Positions 15,237-23,342 of a stretch of 30,546 bases of DNA are shown piece after piece. A program made the translations under genes and the position numbers. Under the pieces are notes generated by a model. That model had not been told where the DNA came from. It made no database searches and saw nothing but the letters and a program-made list of their open reading frames with translations. This stretch comes from Methanobacterium sp. UBA410. GTDB taxonomy: Archaea; Methanobacteriota; Methanobacteria; Methanobacteriales; Methanobacteriaceae. The DNA lies in contig DAHH01000004.1 in assembly GCA_002498385.1 (NCBI GenBank), forward strand, positions 162,022 through 192,567. Direction: 5' to 3'. The stretch's first letter is position 1, and every line of letters starts with the position of its first letter.

Positions 15237-15438
15237 AACGCTTAAAAAATAGTTTTATTTTTTAACTTCAGTTTCTTTTTGAAATCCCCCTTTTAAAATT
15301 TCTATTTACTTTTAATCACAATTTTAAGAAGAAAAACTAAAGATCTATAAAATTCCCTCTAAAAAAAAATAAGGAGAAATAAAAATAATTAATCCATGTT
15401 AAGATAAAAATAAGAAATAATCAAATGTTAAAATTTTT

Positions 15439-15457
15439 ATTCTCTAAAAAAGAGAAT
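15439..15457 (-). terminator. Hairpin after the acetolactate-synthase-like gene
   Basis: ATTCTCT and AGAGAAT form a perfect 7-bp stem around a five-base loop, beginning 6 bases after the stop codon. T-runs follow further downstream on the minus strand. Confidence 0.4.
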
Positions 15458-15463
15458 TGAGCT

Positions 15464-17113
15464 TCATTTATTCTCTGGAAGAGTTATTCCTTCTTCTTTG
15501 TCAACAACAACCTCAATAAGATATGGTTTTCTGGTTTTCAGGGCGTTTTTTACGGATCTGAAAACTGTGCCAGGAGAGTCAACCTTCACAGCATTGATGT
15601 TGTAGGCCTCTGCAAGTTTAACAAAGTCTGGATTTTCAAGTTCAACCTCATAACGGCCCTCATAATAAAGATCCTGCCACTGTTTGATTATTCCAAGGGA
15701 GCTGTTGTTGATGATGCACACAACAATGGGCAGGTTTAAAGTGGCAATTGTTGCAAGCTCCTGCAATGTCATCTGGAATCCTCCATCTCCTACTACAACA
15801 ACAATGTTCTTATCTGGATTTGCAAGTGATGCACCGACCGATGCAGGGACTCCGTAGCCCATTGGTCCAAATCCACCCGAAAATAGGAGTGAAGCTGGTT
15901 TTTTCACGGTTTTAAGGAGTGTTACCCATGTTGTGTGGGTGCCAGCGTCGTTTATTAGCAGGGAATCTTCTGAGGCATCAATTACCTCTTTTATGGCCCT
16001 TTGAGGTTTCATGGGTAAATCCGAATAGTCTGCTTTCACATGATAGGATCTGGAATGCCCTTGAATTTCACGGAGCCATTTTTCTGTGCTTTCAAATTTT
16101 CTTGTACCTTCAATCTTTGAGACCAGTTTGTTTATAAAGTTTAAAACATCTCCATTTATGGAAACATCTCCTTCAAACACATTCTCATCCAGATTTACAT
16201 GGATTATACTGCAGTTTCCAATTCCCTTGATGGTTCTCTCTGAAAATCTGCAGCCCAACGCCAGAAGTACATCGCAGTTTCTTCCAGCAAAATTTGCTGC
16301 ATCTGTACCCCTGAGCCCGAGCATTCCAAGGCAGAGCGGATGATCTTCAGGAAGAACTCCCCTTGCAGGGTAGGTTGTTGCTAAGGGTATCCTGTAAGTT
16401 TCAACCAGACGTTTAAGGGGTTCCTGAGCACCTGCCCATAAAACACCAGCTCCAGCCAGAATAAGGGGTCTTTCGGATCCTTCAAGAAATTCAACTGCAT
16501 GGGATACGTCTTTATCATCAATTTCTGATGGAAGATGAGTCTGGATTAGGGATTTCATGCAAAAAGCATCCTCATCTGTATCTTGAAGAACAGAAGCTGG
16601 AACATTTTCCAGCATAACGTCCTTGGGCAAATTTAAATGTACAGGTCCCGTCTTACCATACTTCAACATTTTAAGTGCTTTTTTTAGTTTAAAAACAGCT
16701 TCCTTTGAATTTTTCACATCAAAGGTTTCAAGAGTTATTGGCCTTAAAACACCACAGATATTCACGTCCTGAAAGGTGTTTTTTCCCTTCAAATCCCGTG
16801 GAACATCACCTGTCATCACCAGAAGAGGTACAGAGTCTTTGTAGGCTGTTGCAACCCCCATGACAAGGTTCATAGCTCCAGGACCTGCTGTAGAAATGCA
16901 GACCCCAACTTTACCAGATGATCTTGCGTATCCATCCGCAGCATGGGCTGCACCCTGTTCATGGCGCATGAGCACGTGTTTTATTTTGGATGTGCGCATT
17001 GCATCATAGAGTGGAAGTATCTGTTCTCCTGGATGTCCAAAAATAAATTCAACACCTTCAGATTCCAGTATTTTAATAAAAGCATCTGCGCACCTTAATT
17101 CACGGGTTTTCAT
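15464..17113 (-). CDS. Acetolactate-synthase-like TPP enzyme (large subunit)
   Basis: Member of the TPP-dependent acetohydroxyacid synthase family, which makes acetolactate for valine and leucine. With the GTG 17116 frame numbered as 1, the catalytic glutamate is E53 in RHEQGAAHAADGYAR. FQDVNICG and the central FAD/rossmann-like domain follow, then the TPP motif GDGGFQMTLQEL at 443 ending in NN at 470-471, and the LGIIKQWQDLYYEGRY segment close to true AHAS. The usual LGMHGT motif is LGLRGT here. No regulatory subunit IlvN is adjacent. I use ATG 17113; GTG 17116 lies inside the AAGGTGAT ribosome-binding match. It may be the biosynthetic enzyme or a paralog such as another pyruvate-derived carboligase. 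Confidence 0.85.
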   Translation of the reverse strand: MKTRELRCADAFIKILESEGVEFIFGHPGEQILPLYDAMRTSKIKHVLMRHEQGAAHAADGYARSSGKVGVCISTAGPGAMNLVMGVATAYKDSVPLLVMTGDVPRDLKGKNTFQDVNICGVLRPITLETFDVKNSKEAVFKLKKALKMLKYGKTGPVHLNLPKDVMLENVPASVLQDTDEDAFCMKSLIQTHLPSEIDDKDVSHAVEFLEGSERPLILAGAGVLWAGAQEPLKRLVETYRIPLATTYPARGVLPEDHPLCLGMLGLRGTDAANFAGRNCDVLLALGCRFSERTIKGIGNCSIIHVNLDENVFEGDVSINGDVLNFINKLVSKIEGTRKFESTEKWLREIQGHSRSYHVKADYSDLPMKPQRAIKEVIDASEDSLLINDAGTHTTWVTLLKTVKKPASLLFSGGFGPMGYGVPASVGASLANPDKNIVVVVGDGGFQMTLQELATIATLNLPIVVCIINNSSLGIIKQWQDLYYEGRYEVELENPDFVKLAEAYNINAVKVDSPGTVFRSVKNALKTRKPYLIEVVVDKEEGITLPENK

Positions 17114-17181
17114 CACCTTGTTTATATTGTGCCTTTCTCTATTAAATCCACGTATTTAACAATTCAACCAGTTAAATTATT

Positions 17182-17310
17182 ATGATCCATTTACATAAAG
17201 TAAGCATGAAAGAAATGGATTCTTCAGTAAAATCTTGGATAAAATCCAATTCACAGAAAAATGTGGTTGAACATCGTTTAATAGCAGGGGTACAACAAAC
17301 TTTAGGATGA
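17182..17310 (+). CDS. Possible small ORF upstream of acetyl-CoA synthetase
   Basis: An in-frame ATG at 17182 and another at 17206 open a frame ending at TGA 17310, of 42 or 34 residues (for example MKEMDSSVKSWIKSNSQ, continuing to GVQQTLG). No ribosome binding site precedes either ATG. A second, seven-codon frame (ATG 17308, ending TGA) leads straight into the acs start. This could be a leader peptide or just transcribed spacer. Confidence 0.2.
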   Translation: MIHLHKVSMKEMDSSVKSWIKSNSQKNVVEHRLIAGVQQTLG

Positions 17311-17335
17311 TGCGAAGTTTTGAGGTTTGATAAAG

Positions 17336-19288
17336 ATGCCAGAAGAACTGGATGCCCTTCTTAAGGAAAAAAGAATATTTAAACCATCAGCAGAGCTTTT
17401 GAAAAACAGCAACATCTACAGGTGGATGGAAAAAAATGGAATCCACGGCTACGATGAGCTGCTGGAGGAAGCATTAAAAAATCCTGAATGGTTCTGGGAT
17501 GAGCTTGCAGGGGAACTTGAATGGTTCAGGCCTTACAACCAAATAAAGAAGTGGGATCCACCCCATGCAAAATGGTTTCTGGATGGAAAGTTCAACATAG
17601 TCCACAATGCACTTGACAGGCACGCCCGCGGTCCCAGAAAGGATAAAACTGCCTACATCTGGGAGGGGGAATCTGGAGAGGTTCAAAGGTTGAGTTACCT
17701 GGAGCTTTACAGGGAGGTTAATAGATTTGCAAATGCTCTAAAAAAGCTTGGAGTCTCCAAAGGGGACACCGTAAGCATTTACCTTCCCATGATACCAGAA
17801 CTTCCCATTGCAATGCTTGCATGTGCAAAGATTGGGGCACCTCATTCTGTGGTGTTTTCAGGATTCTGGGCCAAGGCCTTCAAAGAAAGGATAAATGATG
17901 CAGGATCCAAAGTAGCGATCACCATTGATGGCTTTAGAAGGAGGGGAAAATTAATAAGGTTAAAAGAAGCTGTGGATGGAATACTTGATGAAACACCCAC
18001 CCTTGAAAAACTCGTGGTTGTAAAGCATGAAGGCTTAGATCTAGATATGCGAAAAAATAGGGACATCTGGTGGGACGAAGCAGTTGATGGAATGGAAGAA
18101 GACTGTGAAACAGAAGAAATGGACTCTGAGGATCTCCTATTTATTTTATACACCTCTGGAACCACTGGAAAACCTAAAGGTGTTGTTCACGTCCATGGAG
18201 GCTATGCCGTGGGTGTCTACGCCACCTTAAAATTTGTCTTCGACCTTAAAGAAGATGACATATGGTGGTGTGCAGCTGATATTGGATGGGTTACAGGCCA
18301 CAGTTACATAGTTTACGGTCCGCTGCTTCTTGGTGCAACTTCCATACTCTACGAGGGCACCCCAAACTATCCAGACCCAGGAAGGATCTGGAGAATGATC
18401 GAAGATTACAAGGTAACTGTTTTTTACACAGCCCCCACAACAGTGCGAATGTTCATGAAGTACGGGACGAAATGGCCCGAAAAACATGATTTAAGTTCTT
18501 TAAGACTTTTGGGCAGCGTTGGAGAGCCCATAAATCCTGAAGCATGGATATGGTACCACAAGCACATTGGGGGCAGTAAATGCCCAGTTATGGATACTTG
18601 GTGGCAGACAGAAACTGGGATGCACCTTATAACTCCATTACCAATTTCAAATCTTAAACCAGGCTCTGCTGTCAAGCCTTTTCCAACAGTTGAAGCTGAT
18701 GTCCTCGACGATGAGGGTAAACATGTCAAAAATGGCGGAGGTCACCTTGTAATAAAATCAACATGGCCTTCAATGTTTAGAACTCTTTACAAAGACCCTG
18801 AAAGATACGTTGAAGCTTACTGGAGCAAATTTCCATGTGTGTATTTAAGTGGTGATGTTGCACGCGTGGATGAGGATGGATACTTCTGGGTCCAGGGTAG
18901 GGAGGACGATGTTTTGAACGTTGCAGGACACAGGATAAGTACTGCAGAGGTTGAATCCGCCCTTGTAAGTTATCATACAGTTGCAGAAGCTGCAGTTGTT
19001 GGTAAACCCCATGATGTGAAGGGTGAAGATATCTACGCCTTTGTTATGCTCAAGGAAGGGGTAAAAACTGGAGAAGAACTTGAAAGTATCTTAAAAGACC
19101 ATGTTAGAAAGGAAATCGGGCCAATTGCAACCCCTTCAAACATTAAAATCGTTTCAGATCTTCCAAAAACCCGTTCAGGTAAAATAATGAGGAGGGTGAT
19201 AAAATCTCTCATAAAGGGTGAGGATGTTGGGGATACAAGCACCTTGGCAAATCCTGAAGCCGTAGACGGGCTCAAAAAAGTGTTATAA
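17336..19288 (+). CDS. acsA: Acetyl-CoA synthetase (AMP-forming)
   Basis: Activates acetate to acetyl-CoA using ATP; in an autotrophic methanogen it allows acetate assimilation. Adenylate-forming motifs are complete (numbering from the TTG at 17327): YTSGTTGKPKG at 275-285, the acetate-pocket tryptophan in DTWWQTETG, YLSGDVARVDEDGYFWVQGR, and the catalytic lysine K619 in PKTRSGKIMRR, which is also the usual acetylation site. About 650 residues is full length. GAGG at 17322-17325 is 10 bases from the ATG at 17336 but only 1 base from the TTG at 17327, so the ATG is preferred. It is divergent from the acetolactate-synthase-like gene. The gene is intact here. Confidence 0.96.
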   Translation: MPEELDALLKEKRIFKPSAELLKNSNIYRWMEKNGIHGYDELLEEALKNPEWFWDELAGELEWFRPYNQIKKWDPPHAKWFLDGKFNIVHNALDRHARGPRKDKTAYIWEGESGEVQRLSYLELYREVNRFANALKKLGVSKGDTVSIYLPMIPELPIAMLACAKIGAPHSVVFSGFWAKAFKERINDAGSKVAITIDGFRRRGKLIRLKEAVDGILDETPTLEKLVVVKHEGLDLDMRKNRDIWWDEAVDGMEEDCETEEMDSEDLLFILYTSGTTGKPKGVVHVHGGYAVGVYATLKFVFDLKEDDIWWCAADIGWVTGHSYIVYGPLLLGATSILYEGTPNYPDPGRIWRMIEDYKVTVFYTAPTTVRMFMKYGTKWPEKHDLSSLRLLGSVGEPINPEAWIWYHKHIGGSKCPVMDTWWQTETGMHLITPLPISNLKPGSAVKPFPTVEADVLDDEGKHVKNGGGHLVIKSTWPSMFRTLYKDPERYVEAYWSKFPCVYLSGDVARVDEDGYFWVQGREDDVLNVAGHRISTAEVESALVSYHTVAEAAVVGKPHDVKGEDIYAFVMLKEGVKTGEELESILKDHVRKEIGPIATPSNIKIVSDLPKTRSGKIMRRVIKSLIKGEDVGDTSTLANPEAVDGLKKVL

Positions 19289-19454
19289 AACAGGGACAAA
19301 TGTGACTGAACAAAGTGACCTTTTTTAAATTTTAAGTTTAAGAATAATTTTTGAAATGATCTAACATTTTAATGTTTTTAAAATTGAATTTAAAGTATTA
19401 AAAAAGCGTTGAGTCCTTAAAAGTTAATAAAATTAAAAGATAAGATATAAAAAT

Positions 19455-19542
19455 GTAAAAAAAATTAATTTAAAGTTGTAAAAAAATAATTTAAAGTTGT
19501 AAAAAAATTAATTTAAAGTTGTAAAAAAATTAATTTAAAGTA
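19455..19542. repeat. Four-copy 22-nt tandem repeat
   Basis: GTAAAAAAATTAATTTAAAG plus a final TT or TA is repeated four times with 21-23-nt units that differ mainly in A-run length. It lies between the convergent acs and dUTPase-like genes, ending 15 bases before the latter's stop. On the minus strand it supplies repeated T-runs, so it may act as a terminator. The arrangement fits strand slippage. Confidence 0.9.
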
Positions 19543-19556
19543 GTTATTTCCTTCTT

Positions 19557-20015
19557 TTAATTCTCTTCTTCCTGGTAACTTCCATTGTATTCACCTGAAC
19601 CTGTAACAGGAAATACAACAGCCTGTGCTATTCTCTCACCCTGTTTTATGGTGTAATCAAATTCACTGTAGTTGTAGAGCATGAACTGCAGTGTTCCGTA
19701 GAAGCCCGGGTCTCCCACTGCAGTGTGCACCGATACAAAGGAGCGAAGCAGTGTTGAACGGGGCAGGTAAAGCATTGAAAAACCCTTTGGAATCTTTATC
19801 TTTCGGTCAATACTTGCAAGATAGGCTGTTTTTGCTTTAAGAGTGTAAATAGGGGGCTTGAGTCTTTCAAGTTCTGGAAGATTCTTCTCATTGTCAATGA
19901 GCGAACCAGGGCCTTTCTGCCTGAAAACCTCATCAAGTCTCAGATCAATCCCCGAAGGTTGTATGAGTTCTTTAAAATCAGGAAATAGTTTTATAAGTTC
20001 TTTCTCACCTAACAT
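19557..20015 (-). CDS. dUTPase-like protein (dCTP deaminase/dUTPase family)
   Basis: Probably hydrolyses dUTP to dUMP and pyrophosphate, keeping uracil out of DNA. The 152-residue protein is shorter than dCTP deaminases (about 200). It keeps QPSGIDLRLDEVF near 19, the nucleotide-binding PRSTLLRS near 85, VGDPGFYGTLQFMLYNYS near 100, and the C-terminal GERIAQAVVFPV. In the third motif a Gln stands where dCTP deaminases have the catalytic Glu (family knowledge), which favours dUTPase. A GGAG site sits 7 bases before the ATG. A short acidic tail ends the protein. Confidence 0.85.
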   Translation of the reverse strand: MLGEKELIKLFPDFKELIQPSGIDLRLDEVFRQKGPGSLIDNEKNLPELERLKPPIYTLKAKTAYLASIDRKIKIPKGFSMLYLPRSTLLRSFVSVHTAVGDPGFYGTLQFMLYNYSEFDYTIKQGERIAQAVVFPVTGSGEYNGSYQEEEN

Positions 20016-20050
20016 GGTCTTTCTCCTTCTCTAATTTGAAATCTTGTATT

Positions 20051-20078
20051 GAAATTTCTATTAAGAAATTTCTATTAA
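20051..20078. repeat. 14-nt tandem duplication upstream of the dUTPase-like gene
   Basis: GAAATTTCTATTAA is present twice head to tail, about 35 bases before the start codon, where the promoter is expected. Confidence 0.85.
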
Positions 20079-20222
20079 AATATATACTGAAATTTGAAAA
20101 TTGGAAGTGTTTGTATTCTATCCTCTTTTTGTATGTTATTTAAATTTGCCTGAAAAAATAGAAATGGAGTTTGTAAAAAGGAATTAGCTATCTTTATTCT
20201 ACTGCAACGATAGGTGCTCAGG

Positions 20223-20927
20223 TCATTGGAACTTCTTCAGGATGTTGGAAACTTCTCCATCAGTTACATCGTACCAGTTCATGTAGGCATCTGCCACTGC
20301 AAAACCCCATCCCGCGCGGATGTTGGCACAGTAAAGTTCATCAACATGGGGCGCCACCCCTTGAAGGGCCTGAAAGTGGGCTGTAGGTACAGCTACAACT
20401 AATTTTCCAGCACCAGCTTTTTTGAGGGCTTTCACAGCCACAAGCATGGTGAAACCAGATGCAATACCATCATCAACCAGTATTGCAGTACGATTTTTAA
20501 GATCCAGAAAACTTTCACCACTCCTAAACTCTTTAAAGCGTCTTTTCACCTTTGAACTTGCTTTTTCAGTGCCTTTTGCTATTTCAGCCTTTGTGAGTCC
20601 CATTTGGGATATCATATTCTTATTTAACTCAATTGTTCCATCAAAAGCCACTGCTCCATAGCCTGCTTCAGTGTTCCAGGGCAGGGTGATCTTGCTCACC
20701 ACTGCAACGTCCAGATCCAGTTTTAAGCTGGATGCCAGTGGTGCGGCAACTGGCACCCCGCCTGCAGGAATTCCAAATATAACTGCATCTGTTTCACTGT
20801 AAAGAGCAAGCATCTCTGATAAAACTGATCCTGCATGCTCACGGTCCCGAAAAACCCTTGTCTGGTTTCTAAGTTCCGGGATATCAAACACGTTATCATT
20901 TAATTCTTCCCCAAACTCACGAGCCAT
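20223..20927 (-). CDS. Phosphoribosyltransferase family protein
   Basis: A type I phosphoribosyltransferase fold. The PRPP loop is clear: AILVDDGIASGFT, with VDDGIASG at 152-159 (numbering from the TTG 20930 frame). The N-terminal half has IFGIPAGGVPVAAPLA near 51 and VVSKITLPWN near 77. The layout matches proteins often annotated as predicted phosphoribosyltransferase (COG1926-like), whose substrate is not established; some relatives are fused to hydrolases. The ATG at 20927 is preferred over the TTG three bases earlier, with GGGGATTTG in front. The promoter region carries a striking 15-nt direct repeat. Confidence 0.82.
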   Translation of the reverse strand: MAREFGEELNDNVFDIPELRNQTRVFRDREHAGSVLSEMLALYSETDAVIFGIPAGGVPVAAPLASSLKLDLDVAVVSKITLPWNTEAGYGAVAFDGTIELNKNMISQMGLTKAEIAKGTEKASSKVKRRFKEFRSGESFLDLKNRTAILVDDGIASGFTMLVAVKALKKAGAGKLVVAVPTAHFQALQGVAPHVDELYCANIRAGWGFAVADAYMNWYDVTDGEVSNILKKFQ

Positions 20928-20940
20928 CAAATCCCCAGTT

Positions 20941-20974
20941 TATTATTTTGTACTTGTGCTATTATTTTGTACTT
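20941..20974. promoter_or_regulatory. Paired 15-nt direct repeats in the phosphoribosyltransferase promoter
   Basis: TATTATTTTGTACTT occurs at 20941-20955 and 20960-20974, 19 bases apart. On the minus strand the distal copy lies between a TATA-like AAAATAAATAAG (about 20979-20990) and the predicted transcript start, and the proximal copy lies in the leader. Operator use is an inference. Confidence 0.45.
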
Positions 20975-21112
20975 TGACTTATTTATTTTTTGACAGGAAG
21001 TATTATCCATTTGTGTTACAGTTAGTACCATCTCCCGGAAAAATTCAAACTCAGATTTTAAGTAGTGTAAAGATTTATATTAATTATGAAATTTATTATG
21101 AAATTTTTAATT

Positions 21113-21152
21113 TTTATAAATATAAAAATCTTATAAAAACTGATCCGGAGGT
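21113..21152 (+). promoter_or_regulatory. TATA box and RBS of the methyltransferase gene
   Basis: TTTATAAATATAAAA at 21113-21127 predicts a transcript start near 21144. GGAGGT at 21147-21152 is 6 bases before a TTG and fixes it as the start codon. Confidence 0.6.
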
Positions 21153-21158
21153 AAAAAG

Positions 21159-21839
21159 TTGGATAAAGTTAAAGAACACTTTGATGAGGAAGCAGAGGTA
21201 TTTGACAAAACAATACTGAAGTTAATACCATTCTACAATGATATGATCGGTGCAATGGTTTCAGCAATTCCATTTAAAAATTCAAAACCAATAAAGGTTC
21301 TCGATCTTGGCTGTGGAACAGGTAACATTTCAAAGGCTGTGAAAGAGAGATTCCCAGATGCCAGAATAAATTGTATAGACCTTGCAGAGAGAATGATAAA
21401 GGCTACCCAGTTAAAACTCTCTGCCTATGATGATATTGAATATCATGTGGCAGACTTCTCCAAGTTCGAATTCACTGATGGTTACGATGCTGTGGTCTCG
21501 TCGCTGGCCCTACATCATATAGCAACCAATGAAGAGAAAAAGGATCTTTACACTAAATTATTCAGTGCCCTCAAAGAGGGTGGAGTTTTCTACAACGCAG
21601 ACACGGTCAGAGGTTCAAATCAATATTTGGACAAGCTTTACGATGAGAAGTGGACATCTCACATGTTTAAAAATCTTCCTGAAGGTGAAGTCACAGGTAA
21701 ATGGATTCCAAAACATGAAGAAGAAGATTTTCCAGTGAAAATCCTTGATCATATGGACTGGCTGCGTGGATCAGGTTTTAAAAATGTGGATGTGGTCTGG
21801 AAATTCTATGGATTTGCTGTTTTTGGTGGAAAAAAATAG
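21159..21839 (+). CDS. SAM-dependent class I methyltransferase
   Basis: A 226-residue Rossmann-fold methyltransferase of the UbiE/small-molecule type. Motif I is VLDLGCGTGNISKA near 47-60, followed by INCIDLAERMI (acidic residue for ribose), an acidic motif II near VADFSKF, and VVSSLALHHI as post-motif IV. The start MDKVKEHFDEEAEVFDK is typical of archaeal small-molecule methyltransferases. The start codon is TTG, supported by a perfect GGAGGT. It stands alone and is divergent from the phosphoribosyltransferase. The substrate is unknown. Confidence 0.88.
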   Translation: MDKVKEHFDEEAEVFDKTILKLIPFYNDMIGAMVSAIPFKNSKPIKVLDLGCGTGNISKAVKERFPDARINCIDLAERMIKATQLKLSAYDDIEYHVADFSKFEFTDGYDAVVSSLALHHIATNEEKKDLYTKLFSALKEGGVFYNADTVRGSNQYLDKLYDEKWTSHMFKNLPEGEVTGKWIPKHEEEDFPVKILDHMDWLRGSGFKNVDVVWKFYGFAVFGGKK

Positions 21840-21843
21840 AAGC

Positions 21844-21851
21844 TTTTTTTT
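21844..21851 (+). terminator. T8 terminator after the methyltransferase gene
   Basis: Eight Ts begin 5 bases after the stop codon. Confidence 0.6.
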
Positions 21852-21903
21852 ATTTATTCAATCTTTTATGTAAAAGAAGCTTTTTCATGTTTTTAGTGCT
21901 TTA

Positions 21904-21941
21904 TATTTAAAAAGAGTATTTAAAAAGAGTATTTAAAAAGG
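21904..21941. repeat. 13-nt tandem triplication between convergent genes
   Basis: TATTTAAAAAGAG is repeated three times, the last copy ending in GG. It lies between the convergent methyltransferase and ftsY ends. Confidence 0.85.
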
Positions 21942-21973
21942 GGGCATGAAACTTAACTCCTACTTTTCAATAT

Positions 21974-23263
21974 TTACTCCCCAAATATCTGATCAACCAT
22001 CCAGTCAGGTTTGAATTCCATTATATCCTCATAAGCCTGACCAACACCTAAAAAGAGTATGGGTTTCTGGATAACATATCCAATAGATAGAGCTGCACCG
22101 CCTCTTGCATCAGCATCAGCTTTTGTGAGGATAATACCATCAACACCCACTGCTTCATCAAATTTATGGGCCTGTTCCACTGCATCATTTCCTGTTAACG
22201 CGTCACCAACGTAGATTATCATATCTGGACTTACAACACGTTTTATTTTTTTCATCTCGTCCATGAGGTTTACGTTGGTCTGCATTCTGCCTGCAGTGTC
22301 TATAAGTACCAGGTCTTTATCCTTGGCCCTTGCATGTTCCACTGCATCATAAGCCACTGCTGCAGGGTCGGCTCCCCTCTGGTGTTTTATGATCTTGACG
22401 CCAAGCTTGTCTGCGTGGTGGGTTATCTGTTCGATTGCACCTGCCCTGAACGTGTCCGAAGCTGCAATAACTGATTTATAACCTTCTTTCATGAAGTAAG
22501 TGGCTATTTTAGCTATTGTTGTGGTTTTACCAGTTCCATTGATCCCCACAAACATGAGTTTAACTGGTTCGCCTTTTTCACGGTTTTCAACCATTTCCTT
22601 TATATCCCTGCCTTCAACGTCCAAAATGTTGGATATGGCTTTTTTAAGGGCTTCCCTTGTGAACTCTGCCACATCACTCCTTCTTTTAATTTTGCGGCCT
22701 ACAAGGTCTTCTTTGACAGAGTTTATGATCTTCTCTGCAACTTCCATTGCAACATCGCCCTCGAGAAGTGATAGTTCCAGTTCAAACATCACATCGTCAA
22801 TGTCCTTTTCAGATATGGTTTTCTGGCGTATGAATGATAAAGGGCCGGATTTTTCTTCTGAAAGTTCCTCTGAAGATTTTTCTGAGGGTTCCTTTATTTC
22901 TGAAGGTTCTTTTAAGGTCTCTTCCAGAGTTTCCCCTGAGGATACTTTCTCTCCTGAAACCATTTCAGTTTCTGTTTCAGGTTTGGATCTCCTTAAAAAT
23001 CCCATAAATCCTGATTTCTTGGAGGGTTCTCCTGTTTTGGAAGGCTCCTCTGGAGAAGCTTTTTTTTCTTCAGATTCTGAAAGTAGTTCTTTTTCATCCC
23101 CTGAAACTATTTTTTCTTCTTTTGGAACTGCTACTTCTTCCACAGAAGTTTCTTCTGAAACCTTGGATTCTTCCTCGGCCTTCTCTGCTTCTTCTTCCTC
23201 TGATAATTTATCAGAGATCTTGCCTATGGTCCCTGTAAATTTCTTTTTAAGAGATTCAAACAA
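21974..23263 (-). CDS. ftsY: Signal recognition particle receptor FtsY
   Basis: The SRP receptor GTPase, which docks ribosome-nascent chain complexes at the membrane. The C-terminal NG domain (about 150-429) has VGINGTGKTTTIAKIA at 239-254, DTFRAGAIEQ, QRGADPAAVAYDA, DTAGRMQTN and TKADADARGGAALS. The N-terminal 140 residues form a Glu/Ser/Lys-rich acidic A domain with two internal hydrophobic patches (SGFMGFLRR near 84-92 and SGPLSFIRQK near 139-148) plus the amphipathic start MFESLKKKFTGTIGKI. These are probably membrane-attachment sites. The start is TTG at 23263 with a weak GTGGA upstream. It is the last gene of the translation cluster, 79 bases after prefoldin alpha. Confidence 0.96.
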   Translation of the reverse strand: MFESLKKKFTGTIGKISDKLSEEEEAEKAEEESKVSEETSVEEVAVPKEEKIVSGDEKELLSESEEKKASPEEPSKTGEPSKKSGFMGFLRRSKPETETEMVSGEKVSSGETLEETLKEPSEIKEPSEKSSEELSEEKSGPLSFIRQKTISEKDIDDVMFELELSLLEGDVAMEVAEKIINSVKEDLVGRKIKRRSDVAEFTREALKKAISNILDVEGRDIKEMVENREKGEPVKLMFVGINGTGKTTTIAKIATYFMKEGYKSVIAASDTFRAGAIEQITHHADKLGVKIIKHQRGADPAAVAYDAVEHARAKDKDLVLIDTAGRMQTNVNLMDEMKKIKRVVSPDMIIYVGDALTGNDAVEQAHKFDEAVGVDGIILTKADADARGGAALSIGYVIQKPILFLGVGQAYEDIMEFKPDWMVDQIFGE

Positions 23264-23342
23264 GTGCTGTCCACGCCCCTCTATAAAGTTTTATAAGAAA
23301 ATTCAATCTTTAAAAGAATTTAATAAAAAAAATAGTGAAATT

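Noticed and set aside
19455..19542. CRISPR array
   Set aside because: The units are head to tail with no unique spacers and there are no cas genes.
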